Source: Trichopria drosophilae (Eukaryota; Arthropoda; Insecta; Hymenoptera; Diapriidae). From it: DNA of 64,000 nt. Made by a program: the position numbers and the translations under genes. Shown piece by piece: positions 11,941 through 24,211 of the stretch (within the stretch, counting starts at the first letter, position 1; each line of letters opens with the position of its first letter). The notes beneath the pieces are model-generated. The model saw nothing but the letters and a program-made list of their open reading frames with translations, had not been told where the DNA came from and did no database searches. The stretch is taken from contig CM059586.1 of the NCBI GenBank assembly GCA_030407085.1, positions 102,995,501 to 103,059,500 on the forward strand, written 5' to 3'.

Positions 11941-12640
11941 TTTTTTACAGGATTTTCGTAGCCCCTGAATTTGACCTTATTACCAAATATCATTTAAGTG
12001 ATCAATTTATTTACATAATATTTAATTTTTTTATGATTAAATCAAATCCATTTCTGTATCGGGAGAATTACCCGCAAAATAGCAGAGCGACAGCACCTAG
12101 CGGTTACTAGCGTTAATTTCATTACGAGATTTTTTATCCATTTCCTTTGCACTAGTCTGAATGTTATTGCTCAAAAATAATAGATACACTCCCATTATTA
12201 TCTAAAATGATAATTGATAATAATTTCGCAAATTTTCTTTGTTATATTTCAAGTCGTTGGGATGGTAATTCATCAGCAGAATTGTGATTTTGTACGGTAG
12301 TTGGCTCGAATTTGTTCGGTGTAGAACCTCAGGGTGCAAGTGACTTAAACAGCCGTTTCGCCAGACGGTCGTCGTTGGAGAAAGGAGATGAACGCCTTCC
12401 TGGCGTCTTGTTAATTGTCTTTATGCTTTTTACTACTTCGCCACCTACTCGTTTCCAAAAATTCTATTATTCAATTCTGACAAAAAAATTGTTATTGAAA
12501 TATTTTTATAGTTTTAATTTTGTGTTTACAATATAATTATAGTTTTTTATTATATACATTCGACATATTTTAAAATATTGATGATGTTAAAAAGTTTGTT
12601 TGTTGATAATAACGTAAGAGTTTTTATTGAGAATTTGAGA
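11941..12640. other. AT-rich spacer with a small GC-richer patch
   Basis: Mostly AT-rich. The patch at about 12300-12430 is GC-richer and open for about 40 codons in one frame, but the translation is unfamiliar. A second CG-rich patch lies near 12060-12115. No feature assigned. Confidence 0.4.
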
Positions 12641-12813
12641 TCGAAAAGCCGATCAATAAAAAAACCGACACGACAAAAAATGTCCAGCTATCAAAACGAC
12701 GTTGTTTTTAATGCGAAAATATTCTGGGATAAACAAAGATTTAAAAACTTTGGCTTTTTGACTGACGGTTTTATGCCTCTCAGCTTTTAGATTGCCGGTT
12801 TTTTATTTTCGAC
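12641..12813. mobile_element. decayed CCGAC/GTCGG modular foldback copy
   Basis: The left half shows AAAAGCCGATC, AAAACCGACA and CAAAACGACG units; the right half shows the inverted form (GGCTTTTTGACTGACGG, TTGCCGGTTTTTTATTTTCGA). Both ends have lost the clear GTGCGGGTC terminus, so this looks like an old member of the family that clusters at 24-38 kb. Confidence 0.65.
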
Positions 12814-14735
12814 TAGTGTCAATTGACAGGTCCCTTTAATTTGTTATTAAATCACAATACATACAAATTTAATTGAATCTAAAAATACTATTACTATTAA
12901 ATATTCAGGTTTATTATCATAACGTTTATATTCCATTTCTCGTTATGTTTTAAGTTATCACGAAAGAAAACAATTTATTGTGCGACTAAAGCATGCAAAA
13001 AAAATATGACAAAGGCCGCCAACACTTTCCGTAGAGAATTTCGTGTCACTAATCATTTCATCGCTTCATACGTCGATTCAAATTATGCACATTCGTATTT
13101 AATCCTAGCAAAAATCTACATAGTTATCACTATGTACTTAGTTAATCGATTAAGTATCACGTGTACGAGTTACAGTTACAATTTATCTAAAAATAGAATA
13201 TTTTTCGATAATGTTTTATTTTCGTCGATAAACACACCACAACATTAGTTAGTAGCGTAGTTTTAGATACTTTCGATAGCTTGAATAATTGTCGAAATGA
13301 TGCAAATTCGAAATTGGCAACAAGTAACAACAACAACAGTTGATCATTGAATCAAGTACAGTTGCAAATTACAGAAGTAATTAAGTAATTAGCAATTACT
13401 AATTACAGATCGGCTCATCCCTGCTTTAATTACAAGACCCTCATTTTCGCCTGATACCAAACTGACGTCAATCAGCCATTAGTGGTACCATTAATGCTTT
13501 CGAAATCCGGAACAAAACAGTAGTTCACGTTGCGGATGAATTTAATCGATGATGTGTTAGCTGGAAGTGTGGAAATTTTGTGGTCCCGCTTCTGCGAACT
13601 AAATTACGAATATATTTTCAAAATTGGTAATATAGCGAATGGACGCCACAATTAGTAGATATAATTACTAGGTTAAAATCATGTTACTTTTTTGTACCAT
13701 TTCTTGGTCCATCATTCGTTGATTCTTTAATAAAAAAAAATAGAACAAACATGGACCCAGCTTACATTTCATAAGTCAGTTAATATAGTGTTCTCTGTGC
13801 ATGGGTGATTAAGTCCCGGGATTGATCAGCTTCAAATTTGCATTTTATTCTCTTTACAGTGATATGAGAAATGTTGATACTTTGAATGTAGCTAATGAGA
13901 ATTAATTTATAATTTTCTTATCCCTTTTCATCCCAGAAGTCGGAAATTTGAACGCAACATTCAGGGTTGCAATATTTGTTCCAAGCACCGTTTGAAAAGT
14001 TTGAAATAACTCAAGATGAATAGTTTTGGGTCTCTTCTTTCGAATCTTGTAGACAGAATTAGCCGTCGATTTGAAGCAAACAAGTTCTCATCATTTTTCA
14101 AGCAATAATCGTGTTGTTTAATAGTGAAAAGGGTAATATCGACCAGGGCAAAAGGTACTAATCAACTCTTTATTTTCTTCTCGAACTTTTTTCAAAAAAC
14201 AAAATTGCGGTAGAAAAAAGGCAGGTAAATATCGGAATCTGATTAAAAAATAGAAAAAAATCGGTAAATATCTATCTTAAATATCAGGATGACAATTACT
14301 CTTTCATCTCAATTCTCTCATCTCAATTCTCCAGAGTCTGCAAAATTACAACTTACAGACAACTTGAAGACATTAAGAAGCCGCAATTTGGTTTTTTTGA
14401 AAAAGTCCGAGTAGAAAATAAAGAGATGATCAAAAAGACGTGATTATTACCTTGTAACGGTCGGTACTGTCCTTTTCACTGTCAAAAAAACGGAATTTTT
14501 GCAAAAAATCGTTTTTTTCGATCTTGATTTCCTTAAAGTGTTTTCAAAGGCATTTGGAACAAAAGTTACAATTCTGAAAGTTACGTCCAAATTTCGGACT
14601 TTTTAGATGGATTAAATGTAGTGACGCTTTCTATTCTATCGCATCTTGATAAAATCATTTTAAAAAATGTCAACCTTCTACAGTTAGGATTCCATTTGTA
14701 CTAAACGAAAAATGTACTGAATTGATGATATAAAA
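12814..14735. other. AT-rich spacer
   Basis: No gene recognised. A TGACGTCA (CRE-like) word followed by CCATTAG lies near 13464-13484 in a slightly GC-richer patch. A 14-bp tandem duplication of TCTCATCTCAATTC-like sequence occurs near 14299-14332. Sequence near 14460-14560 faintly resembles the inner part of the 6.3-kb foldback family. Confidence 0.45.
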
Positions 14736-14736
14736 G

Positions 14737-15386
14737 ATTATAATTTTAAAAATGAATATAAATACTCGGTCACTGAACTGGCTTAATATGTAAACAATAA
14801 TTTGTCAACAAAGTATCGACACATTTCCGAAAAGTTAAACGTTCGATAACAGATTTGTAGTTAAAAATATACATCAAATAATTTTGAGATAAATGAAGAA
14901 AATTGTTTAAATTTAAAATTACGAGGTCAATGCAAAAATGTTTTTTAACTTTAAACAACAAGGGAAAAAGGGGGAAAGGAAGACAATTTTTGTGTTTGAA
15001 ATTCTTTTTAGAAACGAAATTGTTTTTATTCTGAAAAAGGCTATAATCTCGGGCTGAAAATTATCATTTCTTTACATACGTTTTGTTTAAAAGATTTGTT
15101 CTAAAAATATGTTGAAATACTCTAACATATTCTGTATTTATCTCCTACTAAAAGTTTAAAAATACAAAAAAAAAATTTCTCCCTCCCTCCTCTCCTTTAT
15201 TTTAAATTAAAGTAATATTGTTAATTTATCTCAAGATTATTTGATATATATTTTTAATTACAAATTTGTAATTGAACGTTTAACTTTTCGGAAATTTGTC
15301 GATACTTTGTTGACGTGTTATTGTTTACATATTAAGCAAGTTCAATGACCGAGTTATATTCATTATTGAAACTATAATTTTCACTG
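14737..15386. mobile_element. 650-bp inverted-repeat MITE
   Basis: Left arm (about 14745-14905) and right arm (about 15213-15370) are inverted copies with high identity. Shared blocks include GCTTAATATGTAAACAATAA, CAACAAAGTATCGACA and TTTCCGAAAAGTTAAACG. The spacer has an A-rich tract and a (CTCC)n-like pyrimidine stretch. No transposase is present. A further partial copy of one arm occurs at about 28199-28330, so this is a dispersed family. Confidence 0.85.
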
Positions 15387-15517
15387 GTCAATAATATTTT
15401 TATACACAAATATATGTATGAAGTGGTATGAATTCCTGGAATTAATCGCGAAGACTAATAAATATCATATCGGTTCGTTTTGACATGTTTTATTATTTTT
15501 TAACGAAAAATGTATAA

Positions 15518-15761
15518 CAGAAAAATGTTCTTTGAAATTTTACCATAGCAGATAGTAATTTGGGCTAGACTTGTAGAATGGATAGAATTGTCATTATTTC
15601 TGGTAAACATTACTAACTTTGTTGTAATTTTTACTGCCTGAATCGTAAAATTTTTAAGAACTTATTGTCTTTTTTATGCAAAAATAGAAATTTTTCTCAT
15701 TCTGCAAATCTGCTCCAAAATTACTACATGGAATGGTAATATATCCAAGAAAATTTTTCTG
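15518..15761. mobile_element. short MITE with CAGAAAAAT ends
   Basis: CAGAAAAATGTTCTTTGAAA at the left pairs with the complement of the right end (CAGAAAAATTTTCTTGGATA on the minus strand), followed on both sides by sequence ending TTACCAT. TA dinucleotides lie within 5 bp outside each end. This is a diverged member of the group of short elements with TA-CACRGAAAAA-like termini. Confidence 0.6.
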
Positions 15762-15779
15762 TGCGTAGTACCTCGAAAT

Positions 15780-17830
15780 AATCATTTTTGTTCGAATTAA
15801 TTTGATTTATTTTAATTATTATTTTTTATAACATTTATTTATCCCATTTGTATGTTTGAAAAAAATGCGCCAAACCGTAAAAAAAATCGTATTTTTTCAA
15901 TTTTGATGTTGAGAAAATCTTGTCGGTGATTTTCATGTACTGAGAAAAGTGTCTTATATCAATTACAATCTTTGGTTTATAAAATGTTTTTTTAGCAGTT
16001 CAAAGAAATGCCATAACTATTAAAATTCCTTAGTGAATAAAATATTCACCTTTTAAATGTGTTTATTAATAGTTAAAACACATTCTATTCAATGAATCTC
16101 ACGTAAGGTAAATATCGCAATCGTAAAACAGGCGTTATGAAAGAGGTGTGTATTAATATGAAAAATGAATGAAAAAAAACGTTAATTATAGAATATTTTT
16201 ATGTTGTATTACATAGTTATGATTTGTGAAATAATAATTACTTTTTTAACATCAATTTGAAATTGGAAAATTATTTTAATACGGACAAAAGTAGACAAAC
16301 AACACGTCACTATTATGAAACACCAATATGAAAGTATGTCCCTACTGTTTCATATACAATGTCCCTATTATGAAACACATATACAAAAGGCACTTTCTCG
16401 CTCAAAACAAAAATAACTTGACACTTTTTGAACGTATTTTGGCTTCCTGATTCCGAATGTAATAATAAAAATTATCAATCGGGTATATTGAAGCCCACAT
16501 TTTGAAAAAACCGAATTTCATTGCGGATTTTTAACATTTATTTTCAAAAATACGCATCAGGCTAAAAAAAAATATTTAAAACAAAAATAGAGCATCAAAT
16601 TCTGAACAAAAAAGGTTAGATGCATTAGATGCATTTTTTTCGTAATGTCAAACGTAACATGTACCTTTAATCCTGAACACGAAACTGTTATAAATGAGGT
16701 TATGTGACACGACGAACCGAATATTCTCAGGTACATTCGTCTTTAGTGGCATTATCGTTGAGATTAGGATAAAAATGGGAAATATTCTATAGAGAATTTG
16801 TTTCTGTATTTTTTTGTTGAAAACATTTTTTTTACAATAAATGCATAAAACAGCAATAAAACACGATTTTGTAATATTGCGGCTTTAGTATGTCTGAAGG
16901 GAAATTTTTATTGTCGTTTTCGAAAACAAGAGGCAAAAACGTTACCAAAAACTGCTTACGATTCTTTTTTTTTGAGTGAGGAAATTCACCCGCTGTTTTA
17001 CCCACTTATTAGGTTAGGTTTATACTTAAATTAAATTCAGTGTGGTTCAATCATACAGACGTACTAACAATTCCAATTTTTATAAAATCGAGAGTTCTTT
17101 AAAATGTTTAAGATTTCTTTAAAAAAAACTTAAAACGCGAAATATGAAGTCAATTAAATCACTGTTTCATAATTGGGACAAAGTGTGAGCAGTATGTCCG
17201 TATTTAGGAAACAGTGAATTCTAGTACTGGGTAAAAGATTATTTTCTCTAGTGTGGTGATATTCGTGTTCAAAACCATTCTTTTGACGTATTTATGTGTG
17301 CTGATTATGAATATTGGAGGCAAGGTCATTGTCAAGGTCAAAACTTAAAAATAAGCATTTTTCTCGGTTTTTTGCATTTAATTTGAAAAATACAAATCGT
17401 ATGAAAAAATGTTTTAGACAAAAAAGATGGAGAATGAAATTCTCTATAAAAAAGGTTAAATTGATTTTCCTCATAATATTAATAGTAATGCCGTGCACAA
17501 GACTAAATTGAGGAATACGAATATAGCATTGTGAACATCAAGAGAGCTTGCATCCTAGGGGTTTCGACCTTTAAACTCTCCTTTTTTTTACAATACACTA
17601 ACATCCTATACCTATAGCTTACGTCCACTTTCGTTGTTTATTTACGAGCTTATCACGGATATTAGGAAAAAAATTCATAAAACCGATTTAGTGGAAAATT
17701 GTCTGCTCTATAATTCTTGTTTGAAGTATTTTTGTATACGATTTGTACTATTCATAATAAACTCAAAATTGGCGTGGGACCTATTGGAAGTGCATCCAAA
17801 AATGTTTTTTTCTCTTAATTAGTCTCGGCA
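15780..17830. repeat. cluster of decayed relatives of the 6.3-kb foldback family
   Basis: At least four segments (about 15835-15940, 16500-16900, 17283-17500, 17630-17800) resemble the interior and arms of the element at 6321-6998. Shared features are a TTTATAGAGAATTTG-like block, an ACATTTTTTCAT-like block, CGATTTGTACTTTT and a CGTTTTTTTC-type palindromic core. The segment at 17283-17500 is inverted relative to the others and its minus-strand translation keeps the phrase HFFIRFV. Each copy is partial and lacks clean ends. Confidence 0.65.
16308..17216. repeat. CACTGTTTC..GGGACA palindromic motif pair
   Basis: At 17160-17216 an imperfect palindrome reads CACTGTTTCATAATTGGGAC, then a spacer, then TGTCCGTATTTAGGAAACAGTG-like sequence. 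Near 16308-16380 related words (ATTATGAAACA, ATGTCCCTA) recur three times. They may be the two ends of one inserted element of about 0.9 kb or two separate remnants. Confidence 0.45.
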
Positions 17831-17929
17831 CCGAAGTATTTCTAGGTAGGTTACCATTTCAAACTTTCTGAACATTGATTTTTCATGTTTTTGGCTCGAG
17901 AGAACGCTACAAGTCTGATTAAAAATGAG

Positions 17930-18300
17930 ATTTGGCATTTCGCACCGGGTGAAAATGTTGCGGGCGCACCACGCCGTGGAAACGAGTGTACGCGTGGGTG
18001 TGCAACAGTGGGCGCATAGGACGTTGCATAATTGACGACGCGTCGAAATTGGAAAATTGAAAACTGCTCGTATGGCCGAGGAATTTCCGCTAGTCGGCGA
18101 ATTTTCCTGCGGCGAATGTGCGCCGCACGTGCGACAGATGTACCGAATTAACGAGAACTGTGCTTTGCTCCTTTCCCAATTTCCAGCTTTTGTGCGTTTA
18201 CACCCGCGCACGCATGCAAATCCCATACGTGAATGTGCAGATGCACGCCTCGCTACTTTTCATTAACAGTACTCGATGAATGCGCTCGGACGATTGGTGG
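17930..18300. promoter_or_regulatory. CpG-rich island, candidate regulatory DNA
   Basis: Sharp GC and CpG enrichment with words such as GACGACGCGTCG, CGCCGCACGTGCG and CACCCGCGCACGCATGC. A minus-strand frame is open for 135 codons across it, but composition rather than coding explains this. TAATTG near 18029 is a homeodomain-like core. No TATA box is evident. Confidence 0.4.
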
Positions 18301-18640
18301 ATGAGATTTGGCTAGATTCGTAAACAAAAAATACGACTTTGATGTGTAAACGCTGCGCTCGCTTGCATTGAAAATCATCGGGAAAAATAGAATTTTTCAG
18401 TTTATACGGCAGTCGGTGGGTTTTCACATTAAACGGAAATTGATGGTGTGCATTTTCCTGTTATCGCTTCGTTTAAAGACATTTTTGATCTGCAATTTCT
18501 CTACAAATTACGCCTATTAATAGTGCTTTGATGCTTGAGGTAAAATTTACTTCATGTACCGCATGAGAGGTATGAGTTTACATATGTATTTTTAATGTAG
18601 TGATATCAGCAAATAATATAATTCAGTAATAACTTAAAAT
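18301..18640. other. AT-rich spacer
   Basis: Transition from the island back to AT-rich DNA. No feature recognised. Confidence 0.45.
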
Positions 18641-19630
18641 AATTAGAGTTAAAGTTTCACGAAAGATAAAATACTATTTAACCTCGATGTGACCATCCAG
18701 ACACTGCCTTGCGTGGATTTTGCGAATAAAATGGCACCAATTGTTTCCAGAACGGATTTTTTACTGAAAAATTTGGATTGAAGATGGGTGACTAAAATAT
18801 TAAAACATCCTGGATCGATTAGAAACTGGGTACTTAGTTTTTCAAATTTTGAATTTATAACACAGCACAACAACAAAATTTGTTTCGAGATCACTTGAAT
18901 AAAAAATAGTGGATCTTTGGCCCATCATGGCAGGATTTTAAGATATCTGGTCCGAAAAATATTCAAAATTATACTTTTTGGCAATTGAAGGTTAGGATAT
19001 GTGAAAAATTTGAAAAGATGAGTTAACTTAGACAAAGAAATCGTTTTCAGCGACTAAAAATTTGTAAGATTCTCCACTTCTGATTCTAGTTGTGTAAAAA
19101 AAAAAATTTCTTTGTCTTGTGTTATTTTTTTCGAAAAGTACTTTCAGTGATTAATTATACAGGACCAATTTTTTAGAGGAGATAACTTGAATCAGAGGCA
19201 CTACGTCTTATAGATTTTGGGTTGCTGAAAATAAATTATTTGTCCAATTTGACCCGTGACGCCAGATATTTCACATATCCTAACCTTAAATTGCCAAAAC
19301 GTATATTTTTGAATATTTTTCGGATCAGATATCTTAAAACTTTGATGTCATGGGCCAAATCGAATAATGGATTCGTTTTCAGTGGCCAAAAATATCTAAG
19401 ATCCACTATTTCTGATTCAAGTGATCTGGAAACAATTTTTTTTTTGGTCCTGAGTAATCCATTGATTGTTTCCGAAGAATCGTCGTTAGGAAATATCAGA
19501 AGACTTTTGGTCGATGAAAACTTTGACATCCTTAATTTTGGTTGTTTTTGGGTTAACTTTCTAAACTCACGTAGTAGACTCAAGTTTCCTAATTATTTTC
19601 TTTTAAAAAAATTTATGACAGTAACCTAAT
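18641..19630. repeat. nested inverted and direct repeats around a shared module
   Basis: A segment at about 18880-19015 is repeated in inverted orientation at about 19255-19445; shared blocks include CACATATCCTAACCTT, ATTTTTCGGA and CAGATATCTTAAAA. A smaller module like CGTTTTCAGYGRCYAAAAAT, followed by GATTCAAGT, occurs in direct orientation at about 19046 and 19374 and inverted near 19188-19230. Long open frames on both strands (to 135 codons) come from the repeats and resemble no known protein. Confidence 0.6.
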
Positions 19631-20060
19631 TTTTGTGCTACAAGTGAGGTTAACTCTTTTGGGTACAGCACTGATTTTATCAAATCATCAGAAAAAAAGG
19701 TTATTAAAGTGTTTATAAAGTTAGCTACTTATATTCAAAACAGTCATAAAACTTATAATAACGCAATTACTTCTTTTTTATAACTTACATTCCCTGTCAT
19801 AAATAATGATATTTTAATATCATTCAGACATTTTTTTATTATATACAGAGTAACCACCTCTGAAAGCGAAGAAGATGCATGACCGGATATTTGTTTGATT
19901 TAAAAATTATATGTTAAAATATTATTCTTTATAACATCAAACATAAGTTATAAAAACTAGACATTTAAATGTTTGGATATAACTAATTAGTACTTTTATG
20001 AAAGAAATGGTGAAATTATCTATGTTTTTGATCATAAATATATCTTATAGAAAATTTTTA
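19631..20060. other. AT-rich spacer
   Basis: AT-rich with no recognised feature. Confidence 0.45.
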
Positions 20061-20214
20061 TAGAAGACAAATTTTAAGAAAGATCTGAGAAATAAGCCAT
20101 TTTTTCAGAATTTTTAGAGACTTTTTTGGATTTTTTGAATCTTGGATTTTTTGAAAAACTAAAAAATGGCTTGAACAATTTTGAAAAAGTTTACATTTAT
20201 TTTTTAGTGGTCTA

Positions 20215-20525
20215 AACATTTTTTTTTAGCACCAATGAATTCCACGTCAAAAATTACGAAAGAAATATTTTGACCCATTTCAGCGCGAAAAAAATTTGTT
20301 TTTTCGAAAACATGCTATTAAATTTATCGAAATTAATTTAAAAATTCAACAAAAATTAGGCTGAACCTAAAAACATATTTTCTGCATAACTACGTATGGA
20401 TTTTAAAAAATTCCATTATTTTTCGAAAAAGATCATTTTTGTATTTGTCAAAAAATTTGTTTACACTTTTTATTCTAGCACCACTGAGCTCCATGCAAAA
20501 AATGAGTATAGAAATAATTTTTTAA
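20215..20525 (+). repeat. direct duplication about 250 bp apart
   Basis: The segment TTTAGCACCAATGAATTCCA near 20226 recurs in diverged form as CTAGCACCACTGAGCTCCAT near 20476. Both are followed by AAAAATNAN then GAAATA-rich sequence. This suggests an old tandem duplication with a unit of about 250 bp. No coding meaning is seen. Confidence 0.5.
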
Positions 20526-21943
20526 AGGTATATTTTATAGAGCTGATTTTTTGCCTCCGTTAATACGGAGATGATACAAAATACTACAATAGACATCAGC
20601 AATAAATAACATTCTAGAATTTTTTATTTTAATAATAAATTACTGCAGTTACTTTGGACTAATTTGAAATAACTGTTATATGCGTTAGGTACGTGAACGA
20701 GTATTTTTATGATAAATTTCCGCGTTAAAAGTTGTTTACAATCTACCTTAAAACATGACAAAATAACTTTGGAATTATGTCGCTAATAATACAAAAATGT
20801 CTCTGACTAATTTTGCAAATTCTCTTTATTTTCTTGATGATGGAATTTCAATATTTTTTGAGACGCACGCTTCCTTGTTCGTTTTCTTTGATTTCGCACG
20901 TACTTTCTAATGTTATATGTAATTTTTTATTAAGGGGACCAAAAAAAGCATAATTGGCATCATAATTTAATTCGAATATTGGATTCATAGCAATCTTGGA
21001 GATTGTCATGTTAAAAACGCCATATTGAATTTTATAAAGAGCCACCCTAAAAAGTGGCAACAATTTTCCTGTTTTTTGAACACGAAATTTGGGGTAAAAA
21101 TGTATTAAAAAAAAAAGTTACTGATGTTTGGCTACTCGTGACAAATTTTTTGAAATTGATCATGTATTTTAATGTTGAGGTGTGGGGTGTAAAGGGGGAT
21201 TTTACTGCGAAAATTGCATTTTTTGAAAATTTGGAATTTTTTATCTCTGAAAATATATATTTTACGAACAATTTTGCAAGAGATATTTTTTGTTCAGAGT
21301 TGTCCATTGAGTCTAAACAAAGTTTCTCTGAATCAAAGAAATCAAATTTCCAAATTGTTAACAAATATTTGCCTTTGTTATTAAAATATTGAAAAATTGA
21401 TATCTTTCGGTCCTCCGAATCCTCCGATTCCTAAATCGGTTATTATTAAGTGAATTAAGCTAATAAATATATACAGATATTCTTTAAAAATTGACTATTT
21501 TTATCACCAATTTATTGTAATAAAATTGTCATTGAAAAATCAAGAATTTTTGTGTTACACTTCTTATTCACATTCAAGGACCTGAAGACAAAAACATCTT
21601 TATTCCGCGTTCACTGTCAAATAGAACAATACGCAGCAGTAAATATAAACGTCGGTCTTTCAGAGAGACTATGCGATGCAAAGGGTTAGTGCATTTTTCA
21701 GTGCCTCGAGAGTATGTCTGACTGTGATGTCTGTATCTACTGCTCACTATTCCGTCAGATGTTATATGGAAGGAGAGTTTTCATCGAAAATGTCTGTGAC
21801 TATTATAGTATAACACTAAATAGGAGTGTTACCATTCGGCATTGATCAATAAATATAAAATGTCAATTATTTTGGAACTTTTAATATTGTCAAAATAAAT
21901 ATTAACGTCCTCAGTTACAGTTGGTGTGGCTACATTAAAAACT
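20526..21943. other. AT-rich stretch
   Basis: Open frames of about 70-112 codons occur at 20848-21392 on both strands but overlap and match nothing I know. A mild CpG-richer patch lies at about 21595-21700. No feature assigned. Confidence 0.45.
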
Positions 21944-22145
21944 AAATAGATACGAAAAATCATCGGCCTTTACGGTTCCATTAATTAAACGTTTATTATT
22001 TGGCCCTACGTTTCGGCATCAAATTTCATTTTATTTAAAGGTTAACCCATGAAGAGGGCATCAAATTGAATGCCGAAACGTAGGGCAAAATAATTTAATT
22101 AATTAATGTAACCGTAAAGACCGATTATTTTTCTAACCTATTTAA
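21944..22145. repeat. 200-bp foldback sequence
   Basis: Arms of about 75 bp (21944-22019 and 22070-22145) are inverted copies. The left arm contains GGCCCTACGTTTCGGCAT and the right arm ATGCCGAAACGTAGGGC, each followed outward by a TTAATTAA-rich stretch and a copy of the segment CCTTTACGGTTCCATTAATT or its complement. Words of the kind GCCGAAACGT occur near the ends of several invertebrate retroelements, but I cannot assign this to one. Confidence 0.75.
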
Positions 22146-22804
22146 TTAAACACGGTTCAAGACAATATCGTATTCTTACTAATTAAAAACTAATATGTTA
22201 TAAAGGTATCATTGTTACTAATGATAATCATTGTTAAGTAAGATGTTCGCTTAAGTAAACATCTTCTGACAAACCAATGTGAAATACGAATATTTTTAGT
22301 GAAAAATATACTACGTAAAAATAATAATTTGTTGGTTTAAGGATAGTTAACTCAAAAACAATTGTACATTGTTTTATCTTGTTCGTGTAATTTTACAAAA
22401 GAATTTCATCAAAAAATGTATTTTTTTATGTATATATTTTTTTACAGAATAAAAATCTATTGAGCACCCAAAGTTATGGTTGAAACGTAATTTTGTTTAA
22501 CTTATTTCAAATGGATCCTTAAACAAAGAAACTATCATTTTCATTTGGTTATTCAAACAAATTGGATCAATAAAAATAAACAATAAAAATAATATAACAT
22601 ATTCCGTGTAAGAGACGAACGTAACGTACGACACTTCATGGATATTCAATCGGATTCAAAGTTAAAAAGATGCGATTTATTTTAAATAGTAATTTTAATA
22701 ATAATGTGATCTACCTCGATATTTATAACCAAACAAATATCATGTAATGTCATGAACATGTACGTAATACTTATGCACATGTGTGTACAAATGAACTCGA
22801 AGCT
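22146..22804. other. AT-rich stretch with one direct-repeat unit
   Basis: The segment at 22507-22560 (AAATGGATCCTTAAAC core) recurs in the same orientation at 23239-23290 inside the next element. Otherwise nothing is recognised. Confidence 0.45.
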
Positions 22805-23574
22805 ACCATACAAAAATAGTTATTTTCCGCTCGTTTTCAAGAAAATTAAAAAAAAACGTATAAAACAAACTTTTCTAGTGATAATGGCTTAAATATAAGA
22901 GAATACGACTAGCCTCAGGTCAACATTACACTATTTTTTATGTATTTTGATCTGCTAAACATTAATCTGCCATAAAAACAGGGGGTTTCCTTATATTTTA
23001 GAGAAAACCTCAAAGAAATGACAAATTCGCAAAATGTTCGGAGACGAAGAATTTATCAAAAACATAAAAGGTACAGAATAAGCAACCTGGTTGGGCTTTA
23101 AAAATGTTAAAAAATGCTAGAAAACTTAAGCTTCACTTTTTTTATTAACATCGTAATGAATTTTTGCAAAACTTTTAGTGAAGAGTAAGTTGAATTTGAT
23201 TTCACTAATATTTGAAGGAATTCTTTGAAGGAATGAACTGAAATGGATCCTTAAACCAAAAAATTATTATTGTCATTTGATTATTAATAACATATTATGA
23301 TTTCCCAAAGGGAAAATACAGTAAAAAAGGCAAAAGAAGAATTTTTAACAATTTTTTAATAGTTTTTTGAGGTTTTCTCCAAAACGAGCAGAAAAGCCAT
23401 TTTTTATGATAGATTTATATTTAGGGGATCAGAATACATTAAATAATGCATTCTTAACCAGGGACAAGTCGTATTCTCTTATAATTGAACCTATATTACT
23501 AAAAAACTCGTTTTTCATGGATTTTTCACATTTTCTCGAAAACGAGTGGGGGAATGACTATTTTTTATAGTAAA
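22805..23574. mobile_element. 770-bp foldback element
   Basis: The left arm (about 22805-23020) and right arm (about 23366-23574) are inverted copies with moderate identity. Shared blocks include AATAGTYATT, CTCGTTTTC, ATAAGAGAATACGACT, TGTATTYTGATC and AGAAAACCTCAAA. The arms contain a TCGTTTTC-type sub-repeat used twice. No transposase is visible and no target duplication is certain. Confidence 0.75.
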
Positions 23575-23849
23575 TTCGGGTTCGTGGACCAAAATACATA
23601 GCCATAATGTGGCCCTATCCGTAGATTAATGTGGGCTTGTGTAGTTTTATGTAAAAGTTTTGAGTATGAAATAGAATACCCAGAGAAAAATCTAGAAATA
23701 GTCAGTAAGTAAGTTAGTCATTTTCACTATTTCTTTCTTTTATAACAAGTGATTTTTTAATAAAGTTTTTTCTTTTTAACATTTAATCCCTAAACGCTAA
23801 AAGACGAGACTTTTCAATGCTATCATATTTCTTTCGAGGGATAAAACTA
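23575..23849. other. AT-rich spacer upstream of the Penelope-like element
   Basis: No recognisable protein similarity. The amino-terminal part of the Penelope-like element would be expected here or further left, but I cannot trace it. Confidence 0.4.
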
Positions 23850-24203
23850 AATCTTTTGTTAAAGATAATTGGCATTTTCGGTAAATTTTAAATCTATATC
23901 CCTCCTACCCAATCATACATTGATGTCACTAGATCTTGGCTCATTATATACTAGACATAATTATAATTGTCATAGATACAAAATGGGCAGAGATTAATCA
24001 TATAACTTCTTTTCCACTAAAGGAGTTTAATGAAGGTTTCAAATTACTTCTGCATAATATTTATGCGCCTAAAATAAAACCAATGCACAGGTTTATGGAC
24101 TAACTATGGGTTCCCCATTATCATCAGTTTTGGCGAATCTAGTTATCGAAGATATCGTATTAAGAAAATTAACATTCAGCTTATTTTATATCTGAGATAT
24201 ATC

Positions 24204-24211
24204 AATGACAT
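24204..24211 (+). repeat. target-site duplication, left copy
   Basis: AATGACAT here is repeated exactly at 24359-24366, on the two sides of the foldback insertion at 24212-24358. Deleting the insert and one copy gives the codons for Y-I-N-D-I-I-F-S, an uninterrupted Penelope-type catalytic box. Confidence 0.85.

Noticed and set aside
17819..18226. 135-codon minus-strand open frame
   Set aside because: Compositional effect of a CpG-rich island; cysteine-rich look but no motif spacing of a known family.
19222..19629. 135-codon frames on both strands
   Set aside because: Created by inverted repeat modules; no recognised domain.
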